Origin: Gordonia jinghuaiqii
GTDB taxonomy: Bacteria; Actinomycetota; Actinomycetes; Mycobacteriales; Mycobacteriaceae
Direction: 5' to 3'
Assembly (NCBI RefSeq): GCF_014041935.1
Contig: NZ_CP059491.1
Location: forward strand, 620,001 to 684,000
Length of the DNA: 64,000 bases
Part shown: positions 9,468 through 18,274 of the stretch, in pieces
How the letters are laid out: every line of letters starts with the position of its first letter
Position numbering within the stretch: the first letter of the stretch is position 1
Position numbers and translations under genes: made by a program
Notes under the pieces: model-generated
What the model saw: the letters and a program-made list of their open reading frames with translations, nothing else
Databases searched by the model: none
Told to the model about the DNA's origin: nothing

Positions 9468-10225
9468 CGGCCATCCCCCTCGGTCGTGTCGTCGGTGGTC
9501 TCGTCTGCGTCTTCGGCGGTGTCGTCGGTGTCGGCCTCGATGGTCGGGGCCGCGTCCGCGTCGCTGCCCTTGGGGCCCACCTCGTCCGGACCCAGTTCGC
9601 CGGGGCCGTGCACGTCCGGGCCTGCTTCTCGCGACGCGGTCTCCGCGGCACTGTCGGAGTCGGGTTCCTCGTCCCCGCCCCCGACCTCGTCGATGACATC
9701 GGAGTCGGTCGGCATGATGTCGGTTTCGTAGAGGGCGGAATGCCTGGCCGCGACCTCCTCGGGCGTCATGGGGTTGCCCTTGTCGTCGAAGTAGTCGCCG
9801 GTCAGAGTGTCTGAGAGGGTGACCGGGTCGTCGCTGCGGTCGCGGTCGGGTGCAGACCCCAGCGACTGGGCCAGGATCTTGCGGTCCTCGACGTCGTCTT
9901 CGAGGTCGTCGTCGTCGCGGTTGATCACGAACAACCGGTAGACGAGGGCGAGTACGAACGCTGCGACGCCCATCGTGATGACGATCGCCGTGAGCACCAT
10001 GCCCTGGGCGAGGGGGTCGGCGTCGGCCGCACGGTTCTCCGACGACCGGCCCATGATGGGCGGATTACCCATGCCGCCGGAGATCACGATGATCATCAGG
10101 TTGATTGCGTTGCCGCACAGCAGCAGCCCGAACAGCATCCGGACCAGGCTGCGCTCCATCAGCAGGTAGACACCGCAGGCGGCCATCACGCCGACGACCA
10201 GCAGGAGCGAGAGATTGGTGCTCAT
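9464..10225 (-). CDS. mnhC: Mrp Na+/H+ antiporter subunit C with long acidic tail
   Basis: The first ~110 residues are a NuoK-like membrane subunit with three helices (LLLVVGVMAACGVYLLMERSLVRMLFG; GNAINLMIIVISGG; LTAIVITMGVAAFVLALVYRL). The remaining ~140 residues are highly acidic, rich in Asp, Glu, Ser and Thr and probably disordered in the cytoplasm. Typical MnhC/MrpC subunits end shortly after the third helix, so the tail doubles the protein. It overlaps both neighbours by four bases. Confidence 0.93.
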   Translation of the reverse strand: MSTNLSLLLVVGVMAACGVYLLMERSLVRMLFGLLLCGNAINLMIIVISGGMGNPPIMGRSSENRAADADPLAQGMVLTAIVITMGVAAFVLALVYRLFVINRDDDDLEDDVEDRKILAQSLGSAPDRDRSDDPVTLSDTLTGDYFDDKGNPMTPEEVAARHSALYETDIMPTDSDVIDEVGGGDEEPDSDSAAETASREAGPDVHGPGELGPDEVGPKGSDADAAPTIEADTDDTAEDADETTDDTTEGDGR

Positions 10226-13200
10226 CGTGCCACCTGTTCCTTCCCGCTCGTGTCCGCCGTCTTCAACGGCAGGGATCTGGCTGATACGACGCGTTCGGCG
10301 TCGCGGGCGATCGTCGTCTCGACATCGAGGCGCGCGCCGAGACTTCGCAGCACGTCGAGCACCAGGCCGACGACGATGAGGTAGATGCCGAGGTCGAAGA
10401 ACAGTGCGGTGACCAGTTTGATGTCGCCGAGCACGGGGACGGTGATCTCGAAGACCGCCGACGACAGCGCCGGTGCGCCCAGGAACAACGACACCACCGC
10501 GGTGATGCCGGAGACGGCCAGGCCGGCGCCGAGGATGCGGCCGGGTTCGATGGGCAGCGCCTCGCCGAGTTCGTAGCGGCCGCCCGCGAGGTAGCGCAGC
10601 ACCAGCGCGAGACCCATCGTGAGTCCGCCGGCGAAGCCGCCGCCCGGAGCGTTGTGGCCTGCGTAGAAGAAGTAGATCGACAGCACGACCATGGTCGGGA
10701 ACAGCAACCGTGTGGTGGCCTCGAGCACCATCGACCGGTGGCGCGGATCGCGCAGTCCCGATCCGAGCAACCAGGTGGTGCGGTCGGGCGGGATCGGATC
10801 GTCGTCGTCATCGCCGTTGGTGTCGCCGCCGCCGATCCCGGCCTGCAGGCGAGCCGCGTCGGCGACTCGGGGAGCGGCACCGAAACGGCGGTTGCGGAAC
10901 ACCATGGACGCGACGCCGGTGGCCGCGGCGATCAGCACCGACACCTCGCCCAGGGTGTCCCAGGCGCGGATGTCGACGAGGAGCACGTTCACCGCGTTGG
11001 CGCCGTGGCCGAACTCGTAGGCCGCCTCGGCGAGGTCGACGTGCAGGGGTTCGGTCGAGCGGGCCGACGCGGCGAACAGGCCGATCACGACCAGCGACGC
11101 GCCGAACGCGATGCCGATGAGTGCCCGCAGCGGCTTGAAGCCGGTGGCGTGGCGCTTCTCCGGTTCGGCGGGCAGCTTGCGCAGCACGAGGACGAAGATG
11201 ACCAGCGTCAGCGTCTCGACCAGGAACTGGGTGAGAGCGAGGTCGGGGGCGCCGTAGAGCGCGAACAGCATGCCGCACCCGTAGCCGGTGATACCGACGA
11301 CGAGTGTCGCCGCGAGACGGTTGCGCAGGATGACCGCCGCGATCGCCGACGCCACCATGATGCCGCCGATGACGATCTGGACCGGCGAGTTGGTGTAGTC
11401 GATGTTCAGCTGGTCCCGGGCGCCGACGAACAGCACGATCGTCGGGAACAGGATGGCCGTGCACAGGATGACGCCCTGGGTGACCGGCAGCGATCCGCGC
11501 TGGGTGTTGCGGGTCAGCAGCAGCGAGATCGTGTCCGCGGAACGCAGCGCGGCGTCGTAGATGCGGTCGGCGTTGAGCAGCGGCGGGGAACCGAACACGC
11601 GGTCGCGGACGCGGCGGACGCCGAAGAACACGATCACGCCGCCGACGACGACGATGATCGAGAACACCACCGGCAGCCCGAAGCCGTGCCAGAGCGCGAG
11701 GTGTTCGATCTTGTGGCCGTAGCTGTCGAGGGTCTCGGCGTAGGGCTCGAAGAGACTGCCGATCTGCGGGCTGAGCAGGCCCGCGGCAGCACCGGCCACG
11801 GCGAGGACCACCGGCGAGATGTAGAAGGCCCACGACGGAGGGTGCAGCTTGGCGACGGCCGGGCTCGGCTTGTGGCGGACCTTGCGGCCGAACGCGCCCC
11901 ACAGGAATCGGAGGGTGTACGCGCACGTGAGGACCGAGCCGACCAGCAGCACGATGTCGACGGTGTGCGCCTGCCACGACGAGAGCGCGCCGGTGTCCCA
12001 GACCGACGCGAAGGCGGTCTCCTTGCCGACGAAGCCCAGCGTGAAGGGGATGCCGGCCATGCTCGCGCCGGCGATCGCGGCCGTGACGGCCAGCACCGGG
12101 AGACGATGGCCGAGCCGGGCGAGTTTACGGACGTCGCGCGTACCGGTCGCGTGGTCGATGATGCCGACGGTCATGAACAGCGACGCCTTGAACAGCGCAT
12201 GTGCGACCAGCATCGTGAGCCCGGCCATCGCGACATTGGCGTCGCCGATGCCCACCAGCACCGCCATGAAACCGAGCTGGGAGACGGTGCCGAACGCGAG
12301 GATGAGTTTCAGGTCGAGTTCGCGCAGGGACCGCCAGCCGCCGAGGACCATCGTCAGCGAGCCGAGGCCGATCACGGCGACCTGCCAGCTGACCGTCACC
12401 GAGAACGCGGGCGCGAGACGGGCGATGAGGTAGATGCCGGCCTTGACCATCGCGGCCGCGTGCAGGTAGGCGCTCACGGGGGTCGGGGCGGCCATCGCGC
12501 CGGGCAGCCAGAAGTGGAACGGGACGATGGCCGACTTGCTGAGTGCGCCGATGAGGAGCAGGACGATCGCGATGTCGACGTAGACGCCGGTCGGCGGGGT
12601 CGCGATGATCTCGGAAAGCAGGTAGGTGCCGCTGCGCTCGCCCAGCATGATGATGCCGACGAGCATCGCCAGGCCGCCGAAGGTCGTGACGAGCAGTGCC
12701 TGCGTGGCCGAGCGCCGGGCGGTGGCGCGCACGCCGTAGAAGCCGACCAGCATGAACGACAGCACGGTGGTGAGCTCCCAGAACACGTAGAGCACCAGCA
12801 TGTTGTCGGAGATGACCAGGCCGAACATCGCCGCGGCGAAGGCCACCATCTCGCCGCCGAAGACCGCGACGCGGGGGCGGGCGTCGTCGAAGTAGTGGGC
12901 GCAGTAGCAGAGCACCAGTGAGCCGACACCGAGGATGAGCACGGACAGGATCGCCGCGAGGGTGTCGAAGCGGGTGACGATGTCCATCTCGAGCGACGGG
13001 ACCCAGCGCACGGTCTCGACGACGGCGCGGTCGGACTCGGGGGCCGGCCAATGGGTCAGCACCCAGATCAGCGCGCCGAGCGGGGCGAGTGCGAGGACGT
13101 AGAAACCCCTCGTGCCCATCCAATGAATGACCGCGGGCGCGACCAGTGCGCACACTGCCAACGCAGCCAACACGGAAATCAAAAGGGCACTCCGTCTTTC

Positions 13201-13236
13201 TCCCGGCGGGGTGTCACGGGCGATCACCCGCGTCAT
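10222..13236 (-). CDS. mnhA: Mrp Na+/H+ antiporter subunit A fused to subunit B
   Basis: First gene of the Mrp operon, 1004 residues. Residues ~1-650 are the NuoL-like MrpA core (ELTTVLSFMLVGFYG; KSAIVPFHFWLPGAMAAPTPVSA; KLILAFGTVSQLGFM). A DUF4040 and MrpA C-terminal part follows (GMLFALYGAPDLALTQFLVET; DIRAWDTLGEVSVL). From residue ~830 an MrpB domain is fused on (RLLFPTMVVLSIYFFYAGH; GGGFAGGLTMGLALVLRYLAGG). The ATG at 13236 places the first membrane helix at residue ~16. The operon A/B-C-D-E-F-G is complete and should exchange Na+ (or K+) for H+. Confidence 0.95.
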   Translation of the reverse strand: MTRVIARDTPPGERRSALLISVLAALAVCALVAPAVIHWMGTRGFYVLALAPLGALIWVLTHWPAPESDRAVVETVRWVPSLEMDIVTRFDTLAAILSVLILGVGSLVLCYCAHYFDDARPRVAVFGGEMVAFAAAMFGLVISDNMLVLYVFWELTTVLSFMLVGFYGVRATARRSATQALLVTTFGGLAMLVGIIMLGERSGTYLLSEIIATPPTGVYVDIAIVLLLIGALSKSAIVPFHFWLPGAMAAPTPVSAYLHAAAMVKAGIYLIARLAPAFSVTVSWQVAVIGLGSLTMVLGGWRSLRELDLKLILAFGTVSQLGFMAVLVGIGDANVAMAGLTMLVAHALFKASLFMTVGIIDHATGTRDVRKLARLGHRLPVLAVTAAIAGASMAGIPFTLGFVGKETAFASVWDTGALSSWQAHTVDIVLLVGSVLTCAYTLRFLWGAFGRKVRHKPSPAVAKLHPPSWAFYISPVVLAVAGAAAGLLSPQIGSLFEPYAETLDSYGHKIEHLALWHGFGLPVVFSIIVVVGGVIVFFGVRRVRDRVFGSPPLLNADRIYDAALRSADTISLLLTRNTQRGSLPVTQGVILCTAILFPTIVLFVGARDQLNIDYTNSPVQIVIGGIMVASAIAAVILRNRLAATLVVGITGYGCGMLFALYGAPDLALTQFLVETLTLVIFVLVLRKLPAEPEKRHATGFKPLRALIGIAFGASLVVIGLFAASARSTEPLHVDLAEAAYEFGHGANAVNVLLVDIRAWDTLGEVSVLIAAATGVASMVFRNRRFGAAPRVADAARLQAGIGGGDTNGDDDDDPIPPDRTTWLLGSGLRDPRHRSMVLEATTRLLFPTMVVLSIYFFYAGHNAPGGGFAGGLTMGLALVLRYLAGGRYELGEALPIEPGRILGAGLAVSGITAVVSLFLGAPALSSAVFEITVPVLGDIKLVTALFFDLGIYLIVVGLVLDVLRSLGARLDVETTIARDAERVVSARSLPLKTADTSGKEQVAR

Positions 13237-13254
13237 TACCTTACCGTTGCCCCT

Positions 13255-13683
13255 ATGTCCCGGTTCGACTGGCTCCGGCGTCCCGCCGTGCTCATCGCTG
13301 CAGCTCTGTTGGTTCTCGGTCTCCTCGCGGGCTGCGGCGGCGAGGAACAGGCCGGTCCGGACGGGGTGCCGTTGCCGTCGGATTTCCCCGTCACACAGGT
13401 GCCGCTGATCGACGGTCACGTCCTCTCGGCGAGCGGCACCCGCACCGACGGCTGGGAGGTCACCGTGCAGGGGCCGGTGAACGCAGGCAACCAGCTCGAC
13501 GCCGCCGCGGAAAAGCTCACCGAGGACGGTTACGTCGAGTCGCATCGCTCGTCGGAAGGCGGTCAGTCGGTGGTGGTGTTGTCCGCCGCCAAGGGCGGAT
13601 CGACCTATTGGGTTCAGATCGGGGCCTCCCCGCAGGCCGCCGGTGGTGGTTCGTCGGTGTTCTACCTTGTCAACGTCGAATAA
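13255..13683 (+). CDS. Small secreted lipoprotein of unknown function
   Basis: A 142-residue lipoprotein. The signal peptide (DWLRRPAVLIAAALLVLGLLAGC) ends in the lipobox LAGC with the lipidated Cys near residue 27. The rest is a single soluble domain with the phrases GWEVTVQGPVNAG and ESHRSSEGGQSVVVLSAAKGG and no recognised motif. It is transcribed away from the Mrp operon from an 18-base gap, so the two promoters must overlap each other's 5' ends. A rho-independent terminator follows directly. I do not recognise the family. Confidence 0.75.
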   Translation: MSRFDWLRRPAVLIAAALLVLGLLAGCGGEEQAGPDGVPLPSDFPVTQVPLIDGHVLSASGTRTDGWEVTVQGPVNAGNQLDAAAEKLTEDGYVESHRSSEGGQSVVVLSAAKGGSTYWVQIGASPQAAGGGSSVFYLVNVE

Positions 13684-13694
13684 CTGACCGCGTC

Positions 13695-13716
13695 AGCCCC
13701 CGCTGCGGCGGGGGCT
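13695..13716 (+). terminator. Rho-independent terminator after the lipoprotein gene
   Basis: Perfect 9-bp stem AGCCCCCGC/GCGGGGGCT with a 4-base loop, 12 bases after the stop codon, followed by a short T-containing stretch. Confidence 0.8.
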
Positions 13717-13743
13717 GCTTCATGCCCAGAGCTGCGATACAAA

Positions 13744-13758
13744 TGACAGAACATGTCA
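13744..13758. promoter_or_regulatory. Palindrome TGACA-N5-TGTCA upstream of aldehyde dehydrogenase
   Basis: A 15-bp inverted repeat TGACA-GAACA-TGTCA lies just upstream of the predicted -35 box of the aldehyde dehydrogenase gene. The same arms and spacing (TGACA-N5-TGTCC) occur at 21287-21301 in front of the tetR gene at 21334, which suggests that this regulator acts at both places. Confidence 0.5.
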
Positions 13759-13762
13759 GGTG

Positions 13763-13791
13763 TTGACCTAAAGCCATTCGGTTATTACTCT
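13763..13791 (+). promoter_or_regulatory. Promoter and ACCTA-N7-TCGGT operator of aldehyde dehydrogenase
   Basis: TTGACC at 13763 and TACTCT at 13786, 17 bases apart, form a good -35/-10 pair. ACCTA-AAGCCAT-TCGGT (13766-13782) overlaps the -35 box and fits the ACCTA-N7-TAGGT palindrome found at six other places in this region, with one mismatch in the arms. Binding there would block RNA polymerase. Confidence 0.55.
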
Positions 13792-13878
13792 CCTCTGTGA
13801 CCCGCTTCACAGAACTGCGCCACCGTGTCGACCGCGATGGATCGCAGCGATGCACAACCAGGATCGAGGAGTTGCTCC

Positions 13879-15372
13879 ATGACGACGACCGAACAGGTGA
13901 CCGACCCCCTCGCCACCATCGCCGACCGAGACCGAGTCTTCATCGGCGGACGCTGGGTGGAATCCAGTGGCGACGAATGGATCGAGGTGATCGACTCGTA
14001 CTCCGAGCGCATCGCGGCCCGAGTCCGCGCCGCCACCGCCGAGGATGTGGCCCGCGCCGTCGACGTGGCCCGGGCCTCGTTCGATCGCGGTGTGTGGGCG
14101 CGTAAGTCGCCCGCCGAGCGCGCCGACGTCATCGACACCATCGCCGACCGTCTCGAGGCACGCGTTCCCGAGCTGACGACGCTCGGCATCGCCGAGGTCG
14201 GTGTCACCACCCCGGTCAGCGCCATGACCCAGCAGATGGTCCTCGGCCTGTTCCGTGCCGTCGCCGCCGAGGCGCGTGCCGTGAACGTCGTGGAGGAGCG
14301 GCCGCGTGCCGATGGCGGCGTCTCGCGCATCGTCAAGGAGCCGACCGGCGTGGTCGCCGCGATCATCCCGTGGAACGGCCCGATCGGCAGCATCGCCTTC
14401 AAGGTGATCCCGGCGCTGGCCGCCGGCTGTTCGGTCGTCCTCAAGACCTCGCCGGAGGCGCCGCTGTCGCCGTCGGTGTTCGCCGACGTGGTCGCCGAAC
14501 TCGTCTCGGAGGGTGCGATCCCCGAAGGCGTCCTGAGCGTGCTCGTCGCCGACCGCGAGGTCTCCGAGTCGCTCGTCGTCAACCCGAAGGTCGACCACAT
14601 CACCTTCACCGGCAGCACCTCGGTCGGTAAGCGGATCATGAGCCTCGCGGCCGACCGCGTCGCGAAGGTCTCGCTCGAGCTGGGCGGCAAGTCGGCGGCG
14701 ATCATCCTCGACGACGCGGACCTCAACACGGTGATGGCCAACCTGCCGATGGCCGGTTGTATGCAGTCCGGTCAGGCGTGTGTCGCACTGACCCGCGTCC
14801 TCGTCTCGCGTGAGCGCCACGACGAGATCGTCGCGGCGTACAAGGCGGCACTGGACATGATCCCGATCGGAAACCCTTGGGAGCAGACGAATTTCCTCGG
14901 GCCGCTGACCTCGGCACGTCATCGTGACCGCGTCGAGGGCTACATCGAGACCGCCAAGGCCGAAGGCGGCGAGGTGGTCTACGGCGGCGGTCGCGTCGGG
15001 GATCAGGGCTTCTTCGTGCAGCCCACGATCATCGACAACGTCCGCAACGACATGACGATCGCCAGGGAAGAGGTGTTCGGTCCGGTCATCTCGATCATCA
15101 CCTATGAGGACGAGGACGATGCGGTGGCCATCGCCAACGACTCCGTCTACGGCCTGTCCGGCGCCGTCTTCACCGCCGATGTGGAGCGCGGATTCGAACT
15201 TGCACAACGTATCCGGACCGGAACCGTCAACGTGAACACCTCGGTGCTCGACTTCACGCTTCCGTTCGGCGGCTACAAGCAGTCCGGTGTCGGCCGCGAG
15301 GGTGGTGCAGAGGGTCTCGAGGAGTTCTTCGAGATCAAGACCGTGCACCTGCCGGCGCCCCAGCCGTCCTGA
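13879..15372 (+). CDS. Aldehyde dehydrogenase
   Basis: NAD(P)-dependent oxidation of an aldehyde to an acid, 497 residues, full family length. Seen: the cofactor-side PWNGPIGSIAFK, the GSTSVGKRI turn, the general base Glu in LELGGKSA and the nucleophile Cys in SGQACVALTR. The ATG at 13879 follows GAGGAG by a normal spacing. It stands alone between two terminators with its own promoter and is the first gene of the catabolic region; a second aldehyde dehydrogenase lies at 36172. The substrate is not known. Confidence 0.9.
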   Translation: MTTTEQVTDPLATIADRDRVFIGGRWVESSGDEWIEVIDSYSERIAARVRAATAEDVARAVDVARASFDRGVWARKSPAERADVIDTIADRLEARVPELTTLGIAEVGVTTPVSAMTQQMVLGLFRAVAAEARAVNVVEERPRADGGVSRIVKEPTGVVAAIIPWNGPIGSIAFKVIPALAAGCSVVLKTSPEAPLSPSVFADVVAELVSEGAIPEGVLSVLVADREVSESLVVNPKVDHITFTGSTSVGKRIMSLAADRVAKVSLELGGKSAAIILDDADLNTVMANLPMAGCMQSGQACVALTRVLVSRERHDEIVAAYKAALDMIPIGNPWEQTNFLGPLTSARHRDRVEGYIETAKAEGGEVVYGGGRVGDQGFFVQPTIIDNVRNDMTIAREEVFGPVISIITYEDEDDAVAIANDSVYGLSGAVFTADVERGFELAQRIRTGTVNVNTSVLDFTLPFGGYKQSGVGREGGAEGLEEFFEIKTVHLPAPQPS

Positions 15373-15423
15373 TGCGGATGGGGGTCGACCCCATCCACAC
15401 CTGCATGGCGGACAACTGAAACG

Positions 15424-15463
15424 ACGCCGCTGTGGCGACCCTCCGTGGGCGCCACAGCGGCGT
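15424..15463. terminator. Hairpin terminator with 14-bp stem
   Basis: Perfect inverted repeat ACGCCGCTGTGGCG / CGCCACAGCGGCGT with a 12-base loop, 51 bases after the aldehyde dehydrogenase stop. There is no T-run, as is common in high-GC actinomycetes. Confidence 0.75.
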
Positions 15464-15480
15464 GCGACCGAGTCAGGATG

Positions 15481-15507
15481 ACCAGGCGTGACACTGTCAC
15501 GCCTGGT
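15481..15507. terminator. Second hairpin terminator with 12-bp stem
   Basis: Perfect inverted repeat ACCAGGCGTGAC / GTCACGCCTGGT with a 3-base loop, directly after the first hairpin. The pair makes a tandem terminator. Confidence 0.75.
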
Positions 15508-15552
15508 CGTCGTCGTTGAGAACCGCTGCGCTACAACGAAAGAAGAATCTCC

Positions 15553-15586
15553 GAGCTGCTGACAAATATCACTTGACGTCTCATGT
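15553..15586 (+). promoter_or_regulatory. Bipartite element GAGCTGCTGACA-N11-ACGTCTCATGT, copy 1
   Basis: Two blocks (12 and 11 bp) are identical, and identically spaced, to those at 22303-22336 upstream of the mce operon. The element overlaps the predicted -35 region of the SDR-ferredoxin-P450 operon. It may be an activator or repressor site, or the conserved core of a special promoter. Confidence 0.65.
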
Positions 15587-15751
15587 TCAACGCTTTACGG
15601 TGGGTGATGAAGGTGGCGGTCATCACATCGACTCAACCCGTCACGATGCGGATCACCTCGTTTCACGGCGTCAGTCGGCCTGCCCCTGATGTCCCGGCGT
15701 CACCGGCACTCCGGCGGGTACTCGCCACTCACCCCAGAGCAAGGATCGAAC

Positions 15752-16621
15752 ATGAAACTCGAAGGCAAAGTCGCACTGATCACCGGAGCGGGCTCGGGTC
15801 TCGGCCGCCAGTCGTCGCAGCTGTTCACGGCGGAGGGTGCCAAGGTCGCGGTCGTCGACATCGACGGTGACCGTGCCGAGCAGACGGTGAAGCTCGTCGA
15901 GCAGCAGGGTGGCGAGGCGATCGCCATCACCGCCGACGTCGCCAAGAAGGACGAGATCACGGCCGCGGTGGACCAGACGGTCGAGCAGTTCGGCAAGCTC
16001 GACATCGCCTGGGCCAACGCGGGAGTCGTCTCGCGCGGAGGCGTTCCCTCCGTCGCCGGCGGTGAGCAGGTCAACTTCGAGGACCTGACCGAGGAGGACT
16101 GGAACAACGTCCTCGGCGTCAACCTCTCCGGAGTCATCTTCACCGCTCAGGCCGCGGTCCCCGCTCTCAAGCGCAACGGTGGCGGCACCATCATCGCCAC
16201 CTCGTCAGCCGCTTCGCTCCTCGCCTACCACCAGATCGCGCTGTACTCGGCCACCAAGGCCGGCGTCAACGGCCTGGTGCGCGGCCTGAGCCTGGATCTC
16301 GGCCCCTACGGGATCCGGGTCAACGGCATCGCGCCCGTCCACGGCATGTCGCCGAACTTCCTGATGCCCGCGGGTTCGCCGGTCGTCGGTCAGTCCTACG
16401 AAGAGGTGTCCGGTCCGTGGGATCCGTTCGTCTCGCCGATCCCGCTCAAGCTGAACCGCCCGCCGTCACTGGTCGACAACGCCAAGATCGCACTGTTCCT
16501 GGCCTCGGACGACTCGGCCTACATGTCCGGCCAGGTCATCGCCTCCGGCGACGGCGGAACCCTGTCGCGTGTCGGCATGTGGTTCCCCGAGGACCTCGAC
16601 CAGAAGAACCCGAACGTCTGA
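15752..16621 (+). CDS. Short-chain dehydrogenase/reductase
   Basis: NAD(P)-dependent alcohol/ketone oxidoreductase of 289 residues. The cofactor motif is TGAGSGLGR (residues ~11-19), with an Asp after the second strand (VVDIDGD) that favours NAD. NAG appears as WANAGVV, and the catalytic Ser and YSATKAG (Tyr and Lys) are present. It heads an operon with the ferredoxin (two bases downstream) and the P450, so it may oxidise the alcohol made by the P450. Start chosen at the ATG that follows AGCAAGGATC and opens the conserved N-terminus. Confidence 0.88.
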   Translation: MKLEGKVALITGAGSGLGRQSSQLFTAEGAKVAVVDIDGDRAEQTVKLVEQQGGEAIAITADVAKKDEITAAVDQTVEQFGKLDIAWANAGVVSRGGVPSVAGGEQVNFEDLTEEDWNNVLGVNLSGVIFTAQAAVPALKRNGGGTIIATSSAASLLAYHQIALYSATKAGVNGLVRGLSLDLGPYGIRVNGIAPVHGMSPNFLMPAGSPVVGQSYEEVSGPWDPFVSPIPLKLNRPPSLVDNAKIALFLASDDSAYMSGQVIASGDGGTLSRVGMWFPEDLDQKNPNV

Positions 16622-16623
16622 CC

Positions 16624-16860
16624 ATGTCCTCCCCGCAGCCCACCACTCTCACTGTGGATCGCGTGGCGTGCGCCGGACACGGACTCTGCTACGGGGTCGC
16701 CCCTGATCTGATCGACGCCGACGATCAGGGCGACCCCGTGATCCCGGAGCGCACTCTCACGCCGGACGAGGCGGCTCAGGCGAGCGAGGCGGTGTCGATG
16801 TGTCCCGAGCGGGCACTGGCACTGCTCACCACCAACTCCACGACCACCAAGGACCAGTAA
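16624..16860 (+). CDS. Ferredoxin of the 3Fe-4S P450-partner type
   Basis: A 78-residue ferredoxin with Cys in CAGHGLC (C-x5-C) and a third Cys in SMCPERAL. This three-cysteine pattern fits the [3Fe-4S] ferredoxins that pass electrons to actinobacterial P450s. It is packed between the SDR (2-base gap) and the P450 (start overlaps its stop as TAATG), so it is almost certainly that P450's partner. No ferredoxin reductase lies in the same operon. Confidence 0.9.
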   Translation: MSSPQPTTLTVDRVACAGHGLCYGVAPDLIDADDQGDPVIPERTLTPDEAAQASEAVSMCPERALALLTTNSTTTKDQ

Positions 16861-18092
16861 TGACAACAGCGGAACGATCCCGCGAGGACGTCACCGTCGA
16901 CTTCGACGTGTACGACCCGTCCATCGCAGCCCCGATCGATCGATTCCAGGAGTACGCAGCAGAACTCGCCGCGAAGGGGCCGGTCGTCTACTCGACCGCC
17001 CACGGCGGGCACTGGATCGTCACTTCCTACAACGAGATACATGAGGTCCTGCGCGACGCGGAGACCTTCTCCAGCTACCCCAACAACCTGGTGACGAACG
17101 AGGCCTTCGGCAAGTTCATCCCGATCGAACTCGATCCTCCGGAGCACGCCGGCTACCGCAAGGCGCTGCAGCCGCTGTTCGGACCGGCCCGGATGAAGAA
17201 GCTGTCCGAAGACATCCGCGGCGTGGTCAACGACCTGCTCGACGGTTTCGCGAAGAAGGGTGAGGCCGAATACATCTCGGCGTTCGCCCATGAACTCCCC
17301 GCCCGTATCTTCCTGGCACTGATGGACTGGCCGGTCGAGGACGCGCCGCTGTTCACCGAGGCCACCGACGTCGTGCTGTTCGGCAAGCCCGGTGGGACCG
17401 AACAGGAGTCGCTGGAAGCCCGCGCGATCGCGGGTATGCAGATGCTGGGCTACTTCCAGAAGATGGTCGACGAACGTCGCGCGACTCCGGGTGACGACGT
17501 CACCTCGCAGCTGATCCACACGGAGGTGGAGCTCGAGGACGGTCTGCGGTTGCTGACCGACGAAGAACTGAACCGGATGTTCTTCCTGCTGCTCATCGCC
17601 GGCCTGCACACAGTGCAGGGTTCGCTGGCCTGGGCGATCGTCCACCTGGTGAACAATCCCGAGCAGCGACAGGCGATCATCGACGACCCGGAGCTGATGG
17701 TCCCGACCGCGGTCGAGGAGATCCTTCGCATCGAGGCCGCGGTGGTCCCCGGGCGTCGTGCCACCCGTGACGTCGAACTGGGCGGGATGAAGATCTCCGA
17801 GGGTGAGCAGCTGATCCTGATGCTGTGCTCGGCCAACCGGGATCACAAGGAGTTCGAGGACCCGGGCGCGCTCGACATCGCCCGCAAGCCGAACCGTCAC
17901 CTGTCCTTCGGCGGTGGTCCGCACCGATGCCTGGGTTCGCACCTGGCGCGTATCGAACTCACGATCGCCCTCGAGGAGATCCTGCGCCGCATCCCCGATT
18001 TCCAGCTCGTGGAATCGGATCCGCCGGTGTTCCACTCCAGTCAGGTGCGCGGCTGCGTCCGCATGCCGATCCGGTTCACCCCGGAGCCCTGA
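16860..18092 (+). CDS. Cytochrome P450
   Basis: Haem monooxygenase of 410 residues, normal for soluble bacterial P450s. Seen: the I-helix oxygen-binding AGLHT (residues 247-251), the K-helix EEILR (Glu287/Arg290) and the haem loop FGGGPHRCLGSHLAR with the ligand Cys357. The I-helix has His instead of the common Asp/Glu before Thr251, which may affect proton delivery. Co-translation with its ferredoxin and the upstream SDR suggests hydroxylation of an alkyl or ring carbon and then oxidation of the alcohol. The substrate is unknown. Confidence 0.93.
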   Translation: MTTAERSREDVTVDFDVYDPSIAAPIDRFQEYAAELAAKGPVVYSTAHGGHWIVTSYNEIHEVLRDAETFSSYPNNLVTNEAFGKFIPIELDPPEHAGYRKALQPLFGPARMKKLSEDIRGVVNDLLDGFAKKGEAEYISAFAHELPARIFLALMDWPVEDAPLFTEATDVVLFGKPGGTEQESLEARAIAGMQMLGYFQKMVDERRATPGDDVTSQLIHTEVELEDGLRLLTDEELNRMFFLLLIAGLHTVQGSLAWAIVHLVNNPEQRQAIIDDPELMVPTAVEEILRIEAAVVPGRRATRDVELGGMKISEGEQLILMLCSANRDHKEFEDPGALDIARKPNRHLSFGGGPHRCLGSHLARIELTIALEEILRRIPDFQLVESDPPVFHSSQVRGCVRMPIRFTPEP

Positions 18093-18183
18093 CCGGGCCC
18101 GGCGTGCCCTGACCACCGGTGTGGCGGGTTGTGTTCCCGCCCGCCGCACCGGTCCCAGGAGCGGCCGGGTCATTGCCACATAA

Positions 18184-18200
18184 AACTTATTGCTGTAGGT
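18184..18200. promoter_or_regulatory. AACTT-N7-TAGGT operator-like site before the Rieske gene
   Basis: Weakest member of the ACCTA-N7-TAGGT family: the right arm is perfect and the left arm matches 3 of 5. The flank is AT-rich in an otherwise GC-rich gap, as expected near a promoter. It lies about 75 bases upstream of the Rieske oxygenase start. Confidence 0.4.
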
Positions 18201-18274
18201 TTACTGGAGCACCAGCCCAGGCCCGGACGGGTGCGTCCCAACTCGTAGACAACCGCTCCTCCACGGAGGGAATC

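Larger units (their letters stand above)
15373..15751. other. Intergenic region with double terminator and shared promoter element
   Basis: This 379-base gap has no credible gene. The first 140 bases hold two strong hairpins that end the aldehyde dehydrogenase transcript. The following part carries the bipartite element 15553-15586 and a probable promoter (TTGACG at 15573, TACGGT at 15596, spacing 17). About 150 bases of untranslated leader would precede the SDR gene. Confidence 0.6.

Noticed and set aside
10654..12921. 755-codon open frame on the plus strand opposite mnhA
   Set aside because: Antisense to a gene with clear MrpA/MrpB motifs; its product is a low-complexity mix of Arg, Glu, His and Gly, the usual shadow in high-GC DNA.
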